A stretch of DNA of 64,000 nucleotides from Nocardioides aurantiacus (GCF_003752505.1 NZ_RKHO01000001.1:806001-870000); one strand, 5' to 3'; shown: positions 1 to 10,035, counted from the stretch's first letter. Notes: generated from the letters alone by a model not told the origin. Made by a program: numbers and translations.

Positions 1-1
1 G

Positions 2-763
2 GTGATGTTCTGCTGGCCGCTGCTGCTGCAGGTGCGTGCCGACGCCGACACCGTGCAGCCGCCGTTCGTCTTCATGCTGCTGCTGCCGGTGGTGATCGTG
101 GTCTGCCTCGCGGAGTTCAGCGAGGGCGGCATGGACTCCAAGGTCCTGGCCGTGCTGGCGGTGCTGACCGCGGTCAACGCCGTGATGCGCGGGCTGTCGG
201 CCGGGGTCGGCGGCATCGAGCTGGTGTTCTTCCTGCTGATCCTCGGCGGTCGCGTCTTCGGCGCCGGGTTCGGCTTCGTGCTCGGCTGCACCTCGCTGTT
301 CGCCTCGGCCCTGCTCACCGGGGGCGTGGGGTCGTGGCTGCCGTTCCAGATGATGGCCTCGGCGTGGGTCGGGGCGGGGGCGGGGCTGCTGCCGCGCCGC
401 GTCCGGGGACGCGGCGAGGTGGCGATGCTGGTGCTCTACGGCGTCGTCGCGGCGTACGCCTTCGGGCTGGCCATGAACCTCACGAGCTGGCCCTTCGCGC
501 TCGGGATCTCGGTGCCGGGCCACGACGGCGGGCTCGCGTTCGTGCCCGGCGACCCCCTGCTCGAGAACCTCCGGCGCTTCGGCGTCTACACGCTGCTGAC
601 CTCCACGGGGAGCTGGGACACCGGCCGGGCGGTGACGACCGGGGTCGCGCTGGTGGTACTGGGACCCGCGGTGCTGGCCACGCTGCGGCGCGCCGTGCGC
701 CGCGCCACGGTGGTCCGCGTCGGGCCCGTGGACACGGCCGCCCCGGCTGGGCCCGGCCGCTAG
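2..763 (+). CDS. ECF transporter S component-like membrane protein (5' partial)
   Basis: A polytopic membrane protein that resembles actinobacterial ECF-transporter substrate-binding (S) components, which bind a vitamin or other small substrate and dock on a shared EcfT/EcfA1A2 energising module. The reading frame is open at the window edge, so the N-terminus is missing. Visible are about five hydrophobic stretches, among them a leucine/valine-rich one near residues 22-37 and a glycine-rich one near 75-110 containing GFGFVLGCTSLFASALL, a segment typical of this family. The C-terminal tail is basic. The substrate cannot be told from sequence. The TAG stop is also the first half of the -10 box of the next gene. 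Confidence 0.6.
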   Translation: MMFCWPLLLQVRADADTVQPPFVFMLLLPVVIVVCLAEFSEGGMDSKVLAVLAVLTAVNAVMRGLSAGVGGIELVFFLLILGGRVFGAGFGFVLGCTSLFASALLTGGVGSWLPFQMMASAWVGAGAGLLPRRVRGRGEVAMLVLYGVVAAYAFGLAMNLTSWPFALGISVPGHDGGLAFVPGDPLLENLRRFGVYTLLTSTGSWDTGRAVTTGVALVVLGPAVLATLRRAVRRATVVRVGPVDTAAPAGPGR

Positions 764-772
764 CCTCGCCGC

Positions 773-1909
773 ATGAAGAGGCTCGTCGCCCTGCTCGTCG
801 CCCCCGTCGTCGTGCTCGCCGGGTGTGGTGGTGGGGGCGAGGCCACCGAGCCCGAGGTGAGCGAGACGCCGTCCCCCGGCACCGCGGACACCGGCTCGGC
901 CGCCGCCTCCCCGAGCCCGTCGGAGACCGTCGAGGCCGCCTCGGCGCGGCCGAAGGTCGTCGGCACCGTCGCCAGCGGGCTGCAGGCCCCGTGGGGCATC
1001 GACTTCCTGCCCGACGGCTCCGCGCTGGTGACCGAGCGCGACACCGAGCGCGTCTTCCAGGTCGGCGACGGCGAGGTGACCCGGGTCGGCCAGCTCGACC
1101 AGACCGAGCCCGACGGCGAGGGCGGGCTGTTGGGCGTCGCGGTGTCACCGTCGTACGCCGAGGACGCGACCGTCTTCTTCTACCTCACCACCGGCGACGA
1201 CAACCGCGTGGTCAGGGCGACCTTCCGCAACGGTCGGCTCGGTGACGCGACGCCGGTGCTGACCGACATCCCGCGCAACGACTACCACGACGGGGGCCGG
1301 CTGCTGTTCGGTCCCGACGACATGCTCTACGTCTCCACCGGCGACGCCGGGGACACCGAGAACGCCCAGGACCTGGAGTCGCTCGGCGGCAAGATCCTGC
1401 GGATCACTCCCGAGGGCGAGCCGGCGCCGGGCAACCCCGACCCGGACTCACCGGTCTGGTCCTACGGCCACCGCAACGTCCAGGGCCTCGCCTTCGACGA
1501 CCAGGACCGCCTCTGGGCCTCCGAGTTCGGCGACCAGACCTGGGACGAGCTCAACCGGATCGAGAAGGGCGGCAACTACGGGTGGCCGGAGGTCGAGGGC
1601 CGCGACGGCGAGCTCGCGGGCGCGATCGAGCCGCAGGTGCAGTGGGCCACCGACGACAGCTCCCCGTCGGGCCTCGCCTTCGTCGACGGCCGGCTGTGGC
1701 TCGGCGCGCTCCAGGGTCAGCGGCTGTGGCGCGTCGACGTCGACGGGTCGCGGGCGCGTGACCAGAAGGGCTTCTTCGTCGGCGACTACGGCCGGATCCG
1801 CACCGTCGTCACCGCGCCCGACGGGCGGCTGTGGGTGACCACGTCCAACCGCGACGGCCGGGGAGAGCCCAGCCGCGAGGACGACCGGATCCTGCTGGTC
1901 GAGCCCTAG
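773..1909 (+). CDS. PQQ-dependent sugar dehydrogenase-type lipoprotein
   Basis: Glucose/sorbosone dehydrogenase family six-bladed propeller (378 aa). The signal peptide ends in a lipobox (LAGC, Cys at about residue 17), then comes a Ser/Pro/Glu-rich linker to about residue 60. The propeller has the family motifs APWGIDFLPDG, EGGLLGVAVSP, HDGGRLLFGPD and YGHRNVQGLAF. It is predicted to sit on the outer face of the membrane and oxidise an aldose or polyol using PQQ. No PQQ biosynthesis gene is visible nearby, so the cofactor and substrate are inferred. TAGCCT at 761-766 lies 6 nt before the ATG, which suggests leaderless transcription. The stop overlaps the convergent hydrolase stop in a shared CTAG. 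Confidence 0.75.
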   Translation: MKRLVALLVAPVVVLAGCGGGGEATEPEVSETPSPGTADTGSAAASPSPSETVEAASARPKVVGTVASGLQAPWGIDFLPDGSALVTERDTERVFQVGDGEVTRVGQLDQTEPDGEGGLLGVAVSPSYAEDATVFFYLTTGDDNRVVRATFRNGRLGDATPVLTDIPRNDYHDGGRLLFGPDDMLYVSTGDAGDTENAQDLESLGGKILRITPEGEPAPGNPDPDSPVWSYGHRNVQGLAFDDQDRLWASEFGDQTWDELNRIEKGGNYGWPEVEGRDGELAGAIEPQVQWATDDSSPSGLAFVDGRLWLGALQGQRLWRVDVDGSRARDQKGFFVGDYGRIRTVVTAPDGRLWVTTSNRDGRGEPSREDDRILLVEP

Positions 1910-2862
1910 GAGACCGTGCCGTCCTGGGTGCGGGGCGAGTCGGGGATCCGCGCGAGCAGCGCCAGCAGCTCGGCGTGGACCTCCGAGGGACGCTCCATCG
2001 GCAGGAAGTGGGTGGCCCGCAGCAGGCGGTAGGTCGCCCCGGGGATCCGCTCGGCGGCGGTGCGCATGTCGTGGGCCGAGGCGAGCACGTCGGTGCGACC
2101 GGCGAGGAAGCTGGTCGGCACCGAGATCCTCCGCAGCGAGACCCGCGCGTGCTGCGAGGAGTGGTAGGCGAGGTGCATGTACCACTCCACCGGCGTGGTC
2201 AGGAACTCCCGCACGGCCCGGCGCGACAGCCCCTCGTCGGCGACCGGCGCCATGAAGCCGCTGTGGGTGAGCAGGTGCAGCGCACGCGGGCCGATCGCGA
2301 GCTGCGAGGACCACGGCGTGACGGCCCGGCCGACGGTCATGGCGACCCGCGTGAGGTTGACCGTCAGCGGCTTGCGCAGCGGCCGGGGGATGCGCAGCGG
2401 GGCGCCCATCGAGGCGAAGGTGTCGCCGGGCACCCCGCCCACGGCGTACAGGCCCGTGACGCGCTCGGGATGGCGCACGGCCACCTCGAACATCGTGTTG
2501 ACCCCCATCGACCAGCCCATCAGCACGCACGCGTCGATGCCGGCGTCGTCCATCACCGCCAGGGCGTCCTCGGCGAAGGCGTCGATCCCGACGCGGTCGC
2601 GGTCGGTCGGGCGCTCCGATCCGCCGGTGCCGCGGTGGTTCCACGACACCACCCGCACCCCGCAGCCGGGGTCGAGCAGCGACGGCCAGGCGTAGGGGTT
2701 GGTGCCGAGCCCGTTGCACAGCAGCACCGTCGGGCCCTCGACGTCGTTGGTCCACGCCTGCAGCACGGTCCCGTCGGCGCTCTTGACGGGGTAGTAGCGC
2801 AGCGCCAGCCCCTCGTCGGCCGAGGGGGCGATCGTGAGCGGGCGGGGACGGTGGCGGGCCAT
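1906..2862 (-). CDS. alpha/beta hydrolase
   Basis: An alpha/beta-hydrolase fold protein of 318 aa with no signal peptide, so probably cytoplasmic. The nucleophile elbow is GWSMG. A downstream FLAGRTDVL segment supplies the likely acid Asp, and THFLPMERP near the C-terminus carries the likely catalytic His. SWNHRGTGGSE matches the oxyanion-hole region of the family. Such enzymes cleave esters, lactones or epoxides; the substrate cannot be inferred. It converges on the sugar dehydrogenase, and the two genes use the same CTAG for their stops. Confidence 0.75.
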   Translation of the reverse strand: MARHRPRPLTIAPSADEGLALRYYPVKSADGTVLQAWTNDVEGPTVLLCNGLGTNPYAWPSLLDPGCGVRVVSWNHRGTGGSERPTDRDRVGIDAFAEDALAVMDDAGIDACVLMGWSMGVNTMFEVAVRHPERVTGLYAVGGVPGDTFASMGAPLRIPRPLRKPLTVNLTRVAMTVGRAVTPWSSQLAIGPRALHLLTHSGFMAPVADEGLSRRAVREFLTTPVEWYMHLAYHSSQHARVSLRRISVPTSFLAGRTDVLASAHDMRTAAERIPGATYRLLRATHFLPMERPSEVHAELLALLARIPDSPRTQDGTVS

Positions 2863-2943
2863 GGGCGCAGTGTGCCGGACCGCGGACCCGTGCGCCCGGC
2901 AATCCCCCTGCCGTCCCGCGGGACGGGCGGCCGGGGTGGTGCC

Positions 2944-3174
2944 TCAGCCCAGCGCGGCCGTCCGCGGCGCCGGGCGGACGGCACCGACGGCGGTGCCGGT
3001 GCGGTGGGCGACCACCGTCTCGACGTACGCCGCCACCTCGTCGCGCTCGCGACGCTGCGCGGCGAGGGCGGTGGACGCGGCCATCGCGTTGCGGCAGGCG
3101 GCCTGCTGGCTGCGCTCGGCCCACCCGGCCAGGGGGCTGCGCGGGGCTCGGAGCGGTGCGACGAGGTGGAACAT
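2944..3174 (-). CDS. small hypothetical protein (76 aa)
   Basis: A short basic, alanine/arginine-rich protein that I do not recognise. The coding call rests on a strong ribosome binding site (AGGGGAG, 6 nt before the ATG) and on GC-rich third positions. The C-terminal part (about residues 40-76) is predicted to be partly helical. It lies between the hydrolase gene on the same strand and the divergent propeller gene, and may share the divergent promoter region at 3175-3328. Confidence 0.5.
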   Translation of the reverse strand: MFHLVAPLRAPRSPLAGWAERSQQAACRNAMAASTALAAQRRERDEVAAYVETVVAHRTGTAVGAVRPAPRTAALG

Positions 3175-3328
3175 GGTGGTCTCCCCTGGTGGTGCTCTCC
3201 CGGAAGGTCCAACCTAGGCAGCGGGCGGGTCCGCGACGTCTCTGTCGTGTGACGAGTGCGTGAACTCCACCGATGAGTCCGCGCGCTCACGCGGGTCGGT
3301 CCCTGCGACGACACGAGAGGAGCAGGCG

Positions 3329-4423
3329 ATGGCGAGCACGACGGTGCTGCTGGTGGGCACGCGCAAGGGGCTGTGGGTGGGGCGCTCGGACGCCGAGCGG
3401 CGCGACTGGAGCTGGAGCGGACCGCACTTCGACATGGAGGAGGTCTACTCCTGCGCCGTCGACACCCGCGGCGGGGAGACCCGGTTGCTGGCCGGGGCCT
3501 CGTCGATGTGGCTGGGTCCGCGCGTACGCCGCTCGGCCGACCTCGGCGCGACCTGGGAGGAGGGCGACGGCGGCGGGGTGCGCTTCCCCGACGACGTCGA
3601 GCGCAGCGTGGAGCGGGTGTGGCAGCTCGTGCCCGGGGCCGAGGACGGGGTGGTCTGGGCCGGCACCGAGCCCGGCGCGGTCTGGCGCTCGGGCGACGGC
3701 GGGGCGACGTTCGAGCTGGAGCGGGGACTGTGGGAGCACCCGCACCGCGAGCAGTGGGGCGCGGGCTTCGGCGGGCAGGCCTTCCACACGATCCTGCCGC
3801 ACCCCACCGACGCCGACTCCGTCACGGTGGCGATCTCGACGGGGGGCGTCTACCGCACCCAGGACGGCGGTCACTCCTGGGAGCCGCGCAACGCCGGGAT
3901 CCGGGCGGAGTTCCTGCCCGAGGGCGAGCAGTACCCCGAGTTCGGCCAGTGCGTGCACAAGGTCGCGCGCCACCCCGCGCGTCCCGAGCGGCTCTACCTC
4001 CAGAACCACGGCGGCGTCTACCGCTCCGACGACGAGGGCGGCTCCTGGACCTACATCGCCGACGGCCTGCCCGCCGACTTCGGGTTCCCCGTCGTGGTGC
4101 ACCCGCACGAGCCGGACACGCTGTTCGTCTTCCCGATCGGCGGGAGCGGGGGGCGCTACCCGCCGGGTGCGAGGGCCCGGGTCTGGCGCTCCCGCGACGC
4201 GGGCGGGACCTGGCAGGAGCTGGCCGAGGGGCTGCCGGACTCCTTCTACGTCGCGGTCATGCGCGACGCGATGTGCGTCGACGACCACGAGCAGCCCGGC
4301 CTCTACTTCGGTGCCCGCAACGGCGCGGTCTGGGGCAGCGCCGACGCGGGGGAGACGTGGGAGGAGCTGGTCCGCGACCTGCCCGACGTGATGGTGGTGC
4401 GGGCGGCGTCGGTCGCCGACTAG
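3329..4423 (+). CDS. BNR/sialidase-like beta-propeller protein
   Basis: A predicted beta-propeller (364 aa) of the exo-alpha-sialidase/VPS10-like superfamily. Repeated Asp-box-like units are visible, such as [51 protein letters not shown] and [12 protein letters not shown]. There is no signal peptide, so a cytoplasmic protein is likely, and genuine sialidase activity is doubtful. The ATG at 3329 is chosen because GAGAGGAGCAG precedes it; an upstream ATG at 3260 in the same frame lacks such a site. The stop shares CTAG (4420-4423) with the convergent kinase gene. Confidence 0.65.
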   Translation: MASTTVLLVGTRKGLWVGRSDAERRDWSWSGPHFDMEEVYSCAVDTRGGETRLLAGASSMWLGPRVRRSADLGATWEEGDGGGVRFPDDVERSVERVWQLVPGAEDGVVWAGTEPGAVWRSGDGGATFELERGLWEHPHREQWGAGFGGQAFHTILPHPTDADSVTVAISTGGVYRTQDGGHSWEPRNAGIRAEFLPEGEQYPEFGQCVHKVARHPARPERLYLQNHGGVYRSDDEGGSWTYIADGLPADFGFPVVVHPHEPDTLFVFPIGGSGGRYPPGARARVWRSRDAGGTWQELAEGLPDSFYVAVMRDAMCVDDHEQPGLYFGARNGAVWGSADAGETWEELVRDLPDVMVVRAASVAD

Positions 4424-5010
4424 CGGGGCGGCGGGCTGGTGGGCGGGACCAGCTCGTCGGCGTCGACCACCCGGTCGGCGGCGGCACGACCGGCGGTGAC
4501 CAGGGCCGCGTTGGCGTCGTCGACCCGCGCGACCCAGGCCTCGGCCTCCTGCGGGGTCTTGCCGAACCGGACGTGGCGGGCGACCAGCCGGGCGCGGCGT
4601 ACGACCTCGTCGACCTCGACCCACCAGCACTCGTCGACCTGCGCCCGCACGGCGCGCCACTCCGGGGTGTCCAGCAGCAGGTAGTTGCCCTCGGTCACCA
4701 CGACCTCGGCGTCCGCCGGCACCCCGATGGCACCGGCGAGCGGCTGCTCGAGGTCGCGCTCGAAGGCGGGCGCCCACACGGTGTGCCCGGTCTCCGTGCG
4801 CAGCCGGGCCAGCAGCGCGGCGTACCCGAAGGCGTCGAAGGTCTCCGGCGCCCCCTTGCGGTCCCGCAGGTCCAGGGAGTCCAGGGCCACGTCGGCGAGG
4901 TGGAAGCCGTCCATGGGCACGTGGACCCCGCCGAGCCGGGCGGCCAGCGCCACGGCGTAGGTCGTCTTGCCCGCCCCGGGGGCGCCGGCGATGCCGATGA
5001 TGCGTCTCAC
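4420..5010 (-). CDS. P-loop nucleoside/nucleotide kinase-like protein
   Basis: A P-loop kinase of the uridine kinase/pantothenate kinase-like superfamily, 196 aa. Walker A is GAPGAGKTT near residue 8. [10 protein letters not shown] around residue 33 is the substrate-site motif of this family. [11 protein letters not shown] is the Walker B region, and [15 protein letters not shown] resembles the lid. Related proteins phosphorylate nucleosides, fructose or pantothenate; the exact substrate is unknown. The likely start is GTG at 5010, with an in-frame GTG at 5019 as the alternative. It is divergent from ilvD, 33 bp apart. Confidence 0.7.
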   Translation of the reverse strand: MRRIIGIAGAPGAGKTTYAVALAARLGGVHVPMDGFHLADVALDSLDLRDRKGAPETFDAFGYAALLARLRTETGHTVWAPAFERDLEQPLAGAIGVPADAEVVVTEGNYLLLDTPEWRAVRAQVDECWWVEVDEVVRRARLVARHVRFGKTPQEAEAWVARVDDANAALVTAGRAAADRVVDADELVPPTSPPPR

Positions 5011-5043
5011 GGACGCCACCCTGCCAGGATTAGGCTCAGCCCC

Positions 5044-6726
5044 ATGACCGGCACCCCCGACATCAAGCCCCGTTCGCGCGCCGTCACCGACGGCCTGGAG
5101 GCCACCGCCGCGCGCGGCATGCTCCGGGCCGTGGGCATGGGCGACGACGACTGGGTCAAGCCCCAGATCGGCGTCGCGTCGAGCTGGAACGAGATCACCC
5201 CGTGCAACCTGTCGCTGCAGCGCCTCGCGCAGGCGGTCAAGAGCGGCGTGCACGCGGCGGGTGGGTTCCCGCTGGAGTTCGGGACCATCTCGGTCTCCGA
5301 CGGCATCTCGATGGGCCACGAGGGGATGCACTTCTCGCTGGTCTCCCGCGAGGTCATCGCCGACTCGGTCGAGACCGTGATGATGGCCGAGCGGCTCGAC
5401 GGCTCGGTGCTGCTGGCCGGCTGCGACAAGTCGCTGCCCGGCATGCTGATGGCCGCGGCCCGGCTCGACCTGTCCTCGGTGTTCCTGTACGCCGGCACGA
5501 TCCTCCCCGGCAAGGTCGACGGCGAGGACGTCACCATCATCGACGCCTTCGAGGCCGTCGGCGCCTGCCTGGCCGGCAAGATCAGCCGCGAGCAGGTCGA
5601 CAAGGTCGAGCGCGCGATCTGTCCGGGCGAGGGCGCCTGCGGCGGTGCCTACACCGCCAACACGATGGCCGCCGTCGCCGAGGCGCTGGGCATGTCGCTG
5701 CCGGGCTCCTCGGCCCCGCCCGCGGTCGACCGTCGCCGCGACGGGTACGCCCACAAGTCCGGCGAGGCCGTCGTCGAGCTGCTGCGCCGCGGCATCACCG
5801 CGCGGCAGATCCTGACCAAGGAGGCCTTCGAGAACGCCATCGCCGTCGCGATGGCGCTGGGCGGCTCCACCAACGCCGTGCTCCACCTGCTCGCCATCGC
5901 CCGCGAGGCCGAGGTCGACCTCACCCTGGCCGACTTCACCCGCATCGGCAGCCGGGTGCCGCACCTCGCCGACGTGAAGCCGTTCGGCAAGTACGTCTGG
6001 GTCGACCTCGACCGCGTGGGGGGCATCCCGATGGTGATGAAGGCGCTGCTCGAGGCCGGGCTGATGCACGGCGACTGCCTGACCGTGACCGGCAAGACCC
6101 TGGCCGAGAACCTCGCCGACATCGACCCGCCCGCCGTCGACGGCGGCGTCATCCGTGAGCTGACCTCGCCCATCCACGCCACCGGCGGCCTGACCATCCT
6201 GCACGGCTCGCTCGCCCCCGAGGGCGCGGTCGTGAAGTCGGCCGGCTTCGACGGCACCGTCATCCAGGGCACCGCCCGCGTCTTCGACGGCGAGCGCGCC
6301 GCGATGGACGCCCTCGCCGAGGGCGGCATCAGCGCCGGCGACGCCGTGGTGATCCGCTACGAGGGCCCCAAGGGCGGGCCCGGCATGCGCGAGATGCTCG
6401 CCATCACCGGTGCGATCAAGGGCGCCGGCCTGGGCAAGGACGTGCTGCTGCTCACCGACGGCCGGTTCTCCGGCGGCACCACCGGCCTGTGCGTCGGCCA
6501 CGTCGCCCCCGAGGCCTCCGACGGCGGCCCGATCGCGTTCCTGCGCGACGGCGACCAGATCACCCTCGACGTCACGAACATGACCCTCGACGTCGACGTC
6601 TCGCCCGAGGAGCTCGAGTCGCGCCGCGAGGGCTGGGTGCCGCGGGAGCCGAAGTTCACCCGTGGGGTGCTGGGCAAGTACGCCAAGGTCGTCCAGTCCG
6701 CCGCCCACGGCGCGGTCTGCGGCTGA
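5044..6726 (+). CDS. ilvD: dihydroxy-acid dehydratase
   Basis: Catalyses the third common step of valine/isoleucine synthesis, dehydrating 2,3-dihydroxy-3-methyl acids to 2-oxo acids. The 560 aa length is usual for the actinobacterial type. The three Fe-S cysteines are visible in PCNLS (about residue 54), GCDKSLPGM (127) and [13 protein letters not shown] (199). The C-terminal signature [11 protein letters not shown] is intact. TAGGCT at 5031-5036 sits 7 nt before the ATG, so the message is probably leaderless. No other ilv gene is adjacent. Confidence 0.95.
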   Translation: MTGTPDIKPRSRAVTDGLEATAARGMLRAVGMGDDDWVKPQIGVASSWNEITPCNLSLQRLAQAVKSGVHAAGGFPLEFGTISVSDGISMGHEGMHFSLVSREVIADSVETVMMAERLDGSVLLAGCDKSLPGMLMAAARLDLSSVFLYAGTILPGKVDGEDVTIIDAFEAVGACLAGKISREQVDKVERAICPGEGACGGAYTANTMAAVAEALGMSLPGSSAPPAVDRRRDGYAHKSGEAVVELLRRGITARQILTKEAFENAIAVAMALGGSTNAVLHLLAIAREAEVDLTLADFTRIGSRVPHLADVKPFGKYVWVDLDRVGGIPMVMKALLEAGLMHGDCLTVTGKTLAENLADIDPPAVDGGVIRELTSPIHATGGLTILHGSLAPEGAVVKSAGFDGTVIQGTARVFDGERAAMDALAEGGISAGDAVVIRYEGPKGGPGMREMLAITGAIKGAGLGKDVLLLTDGRFSGGTTGLCVGHVAPEASDGGPIAFLRDGDQITLDVTNMTLDVDVSPEELESRREGWVPREPKFTRGVLGKYAKVVQSAAHGAVCG

Positions 6727-6787
6727 CCCGGCCCCTCGACGCCCGGCCCCTCGACGCCCGGGCGCTGCGGTGGCAGGGTCGGCAGGC

Positions 6788-7201
6788 ATGGACCAACGGA
6801 TCAGCTTCGTCACCCTGGCCGTCGAGGACGTCGAGCGCAGCCGGGCGTTCTACGTCGACGGCCTCGGCTGGGAGCCCGAGCTGCTCGTGCCCGGCGAGGT
6901 GCTGATGCTGCGCGCGGGGGAGCGGCTGGTGCTCTCGCTGTGGTCGTTGGCGGAGTTCGAGGACGAGATCGGTCCCGTACGCCGCGGCGAGGGCGTCTCG
7001 CCGATCACGCTGGCCCACAACGTGGCCACCGAGCCCGAGGTCGACGAGGTGCTGGCGCTCGCCCGCTCCCTCGGCGCCACCGTGGCCGGTCCGCAGCACC
7101 GGGCCTGGGGCGGCTACACCGGCTACTTCGCCGACCCGGACGGCTTCCGGTGGGAGATCGCCACCAACCCCGGCGAGATCGGGCAGCTGGTCCTGCCCTA
7201 G
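6788..7201 (+). CDS. VOC superfamily (glyoxalase/dioxygenase-like) protein
   Basis: A small single-domain protein (137 aa) with the vicinal-oxygen-chelate fold. The N-terminal half starts FVTLAVEDVERSRAFYVDGL, and the C-terminal half ends GYTGYFADPDGFRWEIATNP, the classic VOC layout with a final metal-binding Glu (WEIA). Members act as glyoxalases, dioxygenases or antibiotic-binding proteins; no specific role can be given. The ATG at 6788 follows a weak GGCAGG. It converges on an MFS gene and shares the CTAG stop at 7198-7201. Confidence 0.75.
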   Translation: MDQRISFVTLAVEDVERSRAFYVDGLGWEPELLVPGEVLMLRAGERLVLSLWSLAEFEDEIGPVRRGEGVSPITLAHNVATEPEVDEVLALARSLGATVAGPQHRAWGGYTGYFADPDGFRWEIATNPGEIGQLVLP

Positions 7202-8625
7202 CCGGTGACCGGGGTGATCGGGCCGGTCGCCTCGCCCGGGTCGTCGTCCGCCGCACGGTCGTCGTCGGCGGCGTCCCGGTCGACGCGCGGGCCCCGGCCC
7301 GGAGGGAGCGCGGCCGGACCGCCGGGGCGGCGTACGAGCACGAAGACGGTCCAGGCCACCATCAGCCCGGCCAGCACGCCCAGCCCGAGGCGGGGGATGA
7401 GCGGCAGCCCGATGCCGATGAAGCCGCCGACCACCCAGGAGAGCTGCAGCATCGTCTCCGAGCGCGCGAAGGCCGACGTGCGGTGCCGCTCGGGCACCGA
7501 GGTCTGGATGGTCGAGTCGAGCGAGACCTTGCCCATGGCCTGGGCCACGCCCGCGGTGAGGCCGAGCGCGACCGCCGCCAGCAGCCCGTAGAACAGCGCG
7601 GCCACGACCGACATCGCGGCGTCCGCGAGCAGCGCCACCACCACCGTCAGGGCAGGGGTCACCCGTCGGAGCATGGACCCGAGCCCGATGCCGACGGTGT
7701 TGCCGAGCCCGGCGGCGCCGATCACCAGGCCGAGCAGCAGGGTGGCCTTGTCCTCCCAGCCGGGGAACGGCTGGTCGCGCAGCAGGAAGGCCATGTACAT
7801 CGTCAGGAAGCCCGAGAGCATCCGCAGCCCGGCGTTGCACCGCAGCGCGAAGCCGACGTCGGCGGGGATCTTGAACTTGCGGCTCTCCCCGCCGAGGCTC
7901 ACCGGCAGCTCGTCGCCCGTGGCGTCCGCCCTGGCCGGGAGCAGGATCGAGAGGATCGTCGCGCCGGCGAAGACGACGAACGCGTAGCGCAGCGACCACT
8001 GCGCCCCGAAGTACGACGCCCCGCCCGCGAGCGGCGCCGAGATCGCGGCGCCCACGACCCCGGCCAGCGAGATCCGGCTGTTGGCCTTGACCAGGGTCAG
8101 CGAGGCCGGCTGCAGCCGCGGCACCGTCGCGGCCCGGGCGACGCCGTAGGCCTTGGAGGAGACCAGGACGCCGAGCGCGGTGGGATACATCAGCAGCGAC
8201 TGGGAGGCGACCGCGTCGGCCATCAGCCAGCAGAAGAAGGCGCGCAGCGCCATGGTGGCGCCGATCGCCCACCGGCGGCCGTGGCTGAACCGGTCGAGGA
8301 ACGGGCCGAGCAGCGGCGCGACCACCGCGAAGGGGAGCATCGTGAGGCCGAGGAACAGCGCGATCGGCCCGCGGGCCTCACCGGGCTGGGCGAAGAACAG
8401 CGTCCCGGCCAGCGAGATCGCGACCGCGGCGTCACCCGCGGCGTTGAAGGCGTGCAGCTCGATCAGTCGGTAGAGGCCGGAGTCGCCCGCGCCCTCGGCG
8501 TGCGAGGCGCGACGCGCCTGGCGCACGGTGTACGACGCTCCCCGGCCCGTCGCCGACCCGGCACGCCTCAGGCCGCGCCCGGTCGCCCCGACGAGTCGTC
8601 GGCTGCGTCCCTCCTCGCCGTCCAT
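7198..8625 (-). CDS. MFS transporter
   Basis: A major facilitator superfamily permease of 475 aa with about 12 predicted membrane segments between residues 50 and 430 and a charged, Asp/Pro-rich C-terminal tail. LGLTMLPFAVVAPLLGPFLDRFSHGRRW is the region normally containing the loop 2-3 motif. The substrate is unknown; the similar MFS_3-type permeases are mostly drug or metabolite exporters. The ATG at 8625 is preferred over one 30 nt upstream because the extra residues are not protein-like. It is divergent from the DUF3027 gene. Confidence 0.75.
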   Translation of the reverse strand: MDGEEGRSRRLVGATGRGLRRAGSATGRGASYTVRQARRASHAEGAGDSGLYRLIELHAFNAAGDAAVAISLAGTLFFAQPGEARGPIALFLGLTMLPFAVVAPLLGPFLDRFSHGRRWAIGATMALRAFFCWLMADAVASQSLLMYPTALGVLVSSKAYGVARAATVPRLQPASLTLVKANSRISLAGVVGAAISAPLAGGASYFGAQWSLRYAFVVFAGATILSILLPARADATGDELPVSLGGESRKFKIPADVGFALRCNAGLRMLSGFLTMYMAFLLRDQPFPGWEDKATLLLGLVIGAAGLGNTVGIGLGSMLRRVTPALTVVVALLADAAMSVVAALFYGLLAAVALGLTAGVAQAMGKVSLDSTIQTSVPERHRTSAFARSETMLQLSWVVGGFIGIGLPLIPRLGLGVLAGLMVAWTVFVLVRRPGGPAALPPGRGPRVDRDAADDDRAADDDPGEATGPITPVTG

Positions 8626-8708
8626 GCGCCCATCCTGCCAACAACGGGCGGGCACCCGGAGGGCCGGGGAGACACGACCCGGCCCGATGGGGGATGATCG
8701 CCGACGTG

Positions 8709-9479
8709 ATGTCCGCAGCCGACCAGGTCCCGTCCGAGGTGTCCTCCGGGGCCTCCGCCGAGGCCGTCGACACCGCCCGCGCCGTGCTCGTCGAGCAGGT
8801 CGGCGGCGAGCTCGTCGGCGAGCACCTCGGCGCCGAGCCCGAGGGCGACGGCGTCGTCAGCCACCGCTTCGCCTGCCGCCAGCCCGGCTACCGCGGCTGG
8901 GTGTGGGCCGTGGTCACCGTCCTCCCCGGGGACGGCCTGCCCGTCACCGTCGACGAGGTGGTGATGCTGCCGGGCGACGACGCGATCGTGGCGCCGGAGT
9001 GGGTGCCCTACCGCGAGCGGATCAAGCCGGGCGACCTCTCTCCCGGCGACCTGCTCCCCGCCGACGAGGACGACCACCGGCTGGTCCCGACCTGGCTCGA
9101 GGGCGACCGCCCCGACCCGGTCGCGCGCGCCGTGGTGGAGGAGATCGGCCTCGGCCGGCCCCGCGTCCTCTCGCTGGAGGGGCGCGACGCCGCCGCCGAG
9201 CGGTGGTACGCCGGTGACCAGGGCCCGGACACCCCGCTGGCCCAGTCGGCACCCGGCCGCTGCGGGGGCTGTGGCTTCCTGGTGCGCCTGACCGGGCCGC
9301 TCGCGACGATGTTCGGCGTCTGCGCCAACGAGTACGCCAACGACGACGCCCGCGTGGTCTCGCTCGACCACGGCTGCGGCGCCCACTCCGAGGCCCAGCT
9401 GCGGCGCAAGCAGCTGCCGCCGCCGCTGCCCGACCACGTGCTCGACACGATCGTGCGCGACGACCTCGAGCAGTTCTGA
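8709..9479 (+). CDS. DUF3027 family protein
   Basis: A cytoplasmic protein of about 256 aa belonging to the actinobacterial DUF3027 family, whose function is unknown. The characteristic core is the GYRGWVWAVVTV stretch near residue 65, followed by ALVAPEW-like and WVPYRERIKPGDL segments. A CGGCG pair and a later Cys/His-rich stretch (FGVCANEYAND, DHGCGAHSE) look like a zinc-binding site. The start is uncertain: GTG 8706, ATG 8709 and ATG 8694 are all in frame. Confidence 0.7.
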   Translation: MSAADQVPSEVSSGASAEAVDTARAVLVEQVGGELVGEHLGAEPEGDGVVSHRFACRQPGYRGWVWAVVTVLPGDGLPVTVDEVVMLPGDDAIVAPEWVPYRERIKPGDLSPGDLLPADEDDHRLVPTWLEGDRPDPVARAVVEEIGLGRPRVLSLEGRDAAAERWYAGDQGPDTPLAQSAPGRCGGCGFLVRLTGPLATMFGVCANEYANDDARVVSLDHGCGAHSEAQLRRKQLPPPLPDHVLDTIVRDDLEQF

Positions 9480-9495
9480 GACCAGGGCCGCCGCG

Positions 9496-10035
9496 TCAGT
9501 CGGTGCGCGTGCCCTTCACGGCGTAGCGCGCGACCAGGAGGTCGCCGTTGCGCTCGTGGGCGAGCAGCTCCAGGTCGAGCCGGCGCGGCAGCAGCGGCCG
9601 CCCGGCGCCGAGCACGACCGAGGCGACCGAGACCAGCACCTCGTCGAGCCGGCCCAAGTCGGCGAACTGGCCCGCCAGGTCACCTCCGCCGATGACCCAG
9701 ACGTCCCTGTCCCCGGCCGAGGCCAGGATCGCGTCGAGGTGGTCGGCGAGCGGGCCGGACACGAGCCGCACGCCGTCGCGGCGTACGGGCAGGTCGCGGT
9801 GGGTGAAGACCCACACCGGCTGGCCCGGGCCGGGGTCCCAGTCGGGCTCGTGCTCCTGGAGCCACTCGTAGGTCGTCGCGCCCATCACCTGGGCGCCGAT
9901 GCCCGCCACGAAGGCGTCGAAGTCGCCGAGGCCGCCGGGCTCGTGCTGCTGCTCGAAGAGCCAGGCCAGCGAGTCGTGCTCGTCGGCCAGGAAGCCGTCG
10001 AGGGTGGTGGCGGTGTAGTAGCGGCAGCGGGTCAC
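9496..10035 (-). CDS. dihydrofolate reductase family (RibD C-terminal-like) protein
   Basis: A 179-aa protein with the RibD-C/DHFR-like fold. TATTLDGFLADEHDSLAWLF is its N-terminal signature, QVMGATTYEWL the central helix, and VWVIGGGDLAGQF the NADPH phosphate-binding loop. Stand-alone proteins of this kind are annotated as reductases of unknown substrate. It starts at GTG 10035, which overlaps the TGA stop of the upstream DUF2530 gene as GTGA, so the two are probably translationally coupled. Confidence 0.75.
   Translation of the reverse strand: MTRCRYYTATTLDGFLADEHDSLAWLFEQQHEPGGLGDFDAFVAGIGAQVMGATTYEWLQEHEPDWDPGPGQPVWVFTHRDLPVRRDGVRLVSGPLADHLDAILASAGDRDVWVIGGGDLAGQFADLGRLDEVLVSVASVVLGAGRPLLPRRLDLELLAHERNGDLLVARYAVKGTRTD

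Noticed and set aside
1448-3124. 558-aa antisense open frame
   Set aside because: Arg/Pro/Ala-rich shadow of the sugar dehydrogenase and hydrolase, a usual effect of high GC.
3373-5043. Long open frame running into ilvD (1117 aa if read from 3373)
   Set aside because: The part before 5044 is another frame of the propeller gene and the antisense of the kinase; the dehydratase starts at ATG 5044 behind a -10 box.
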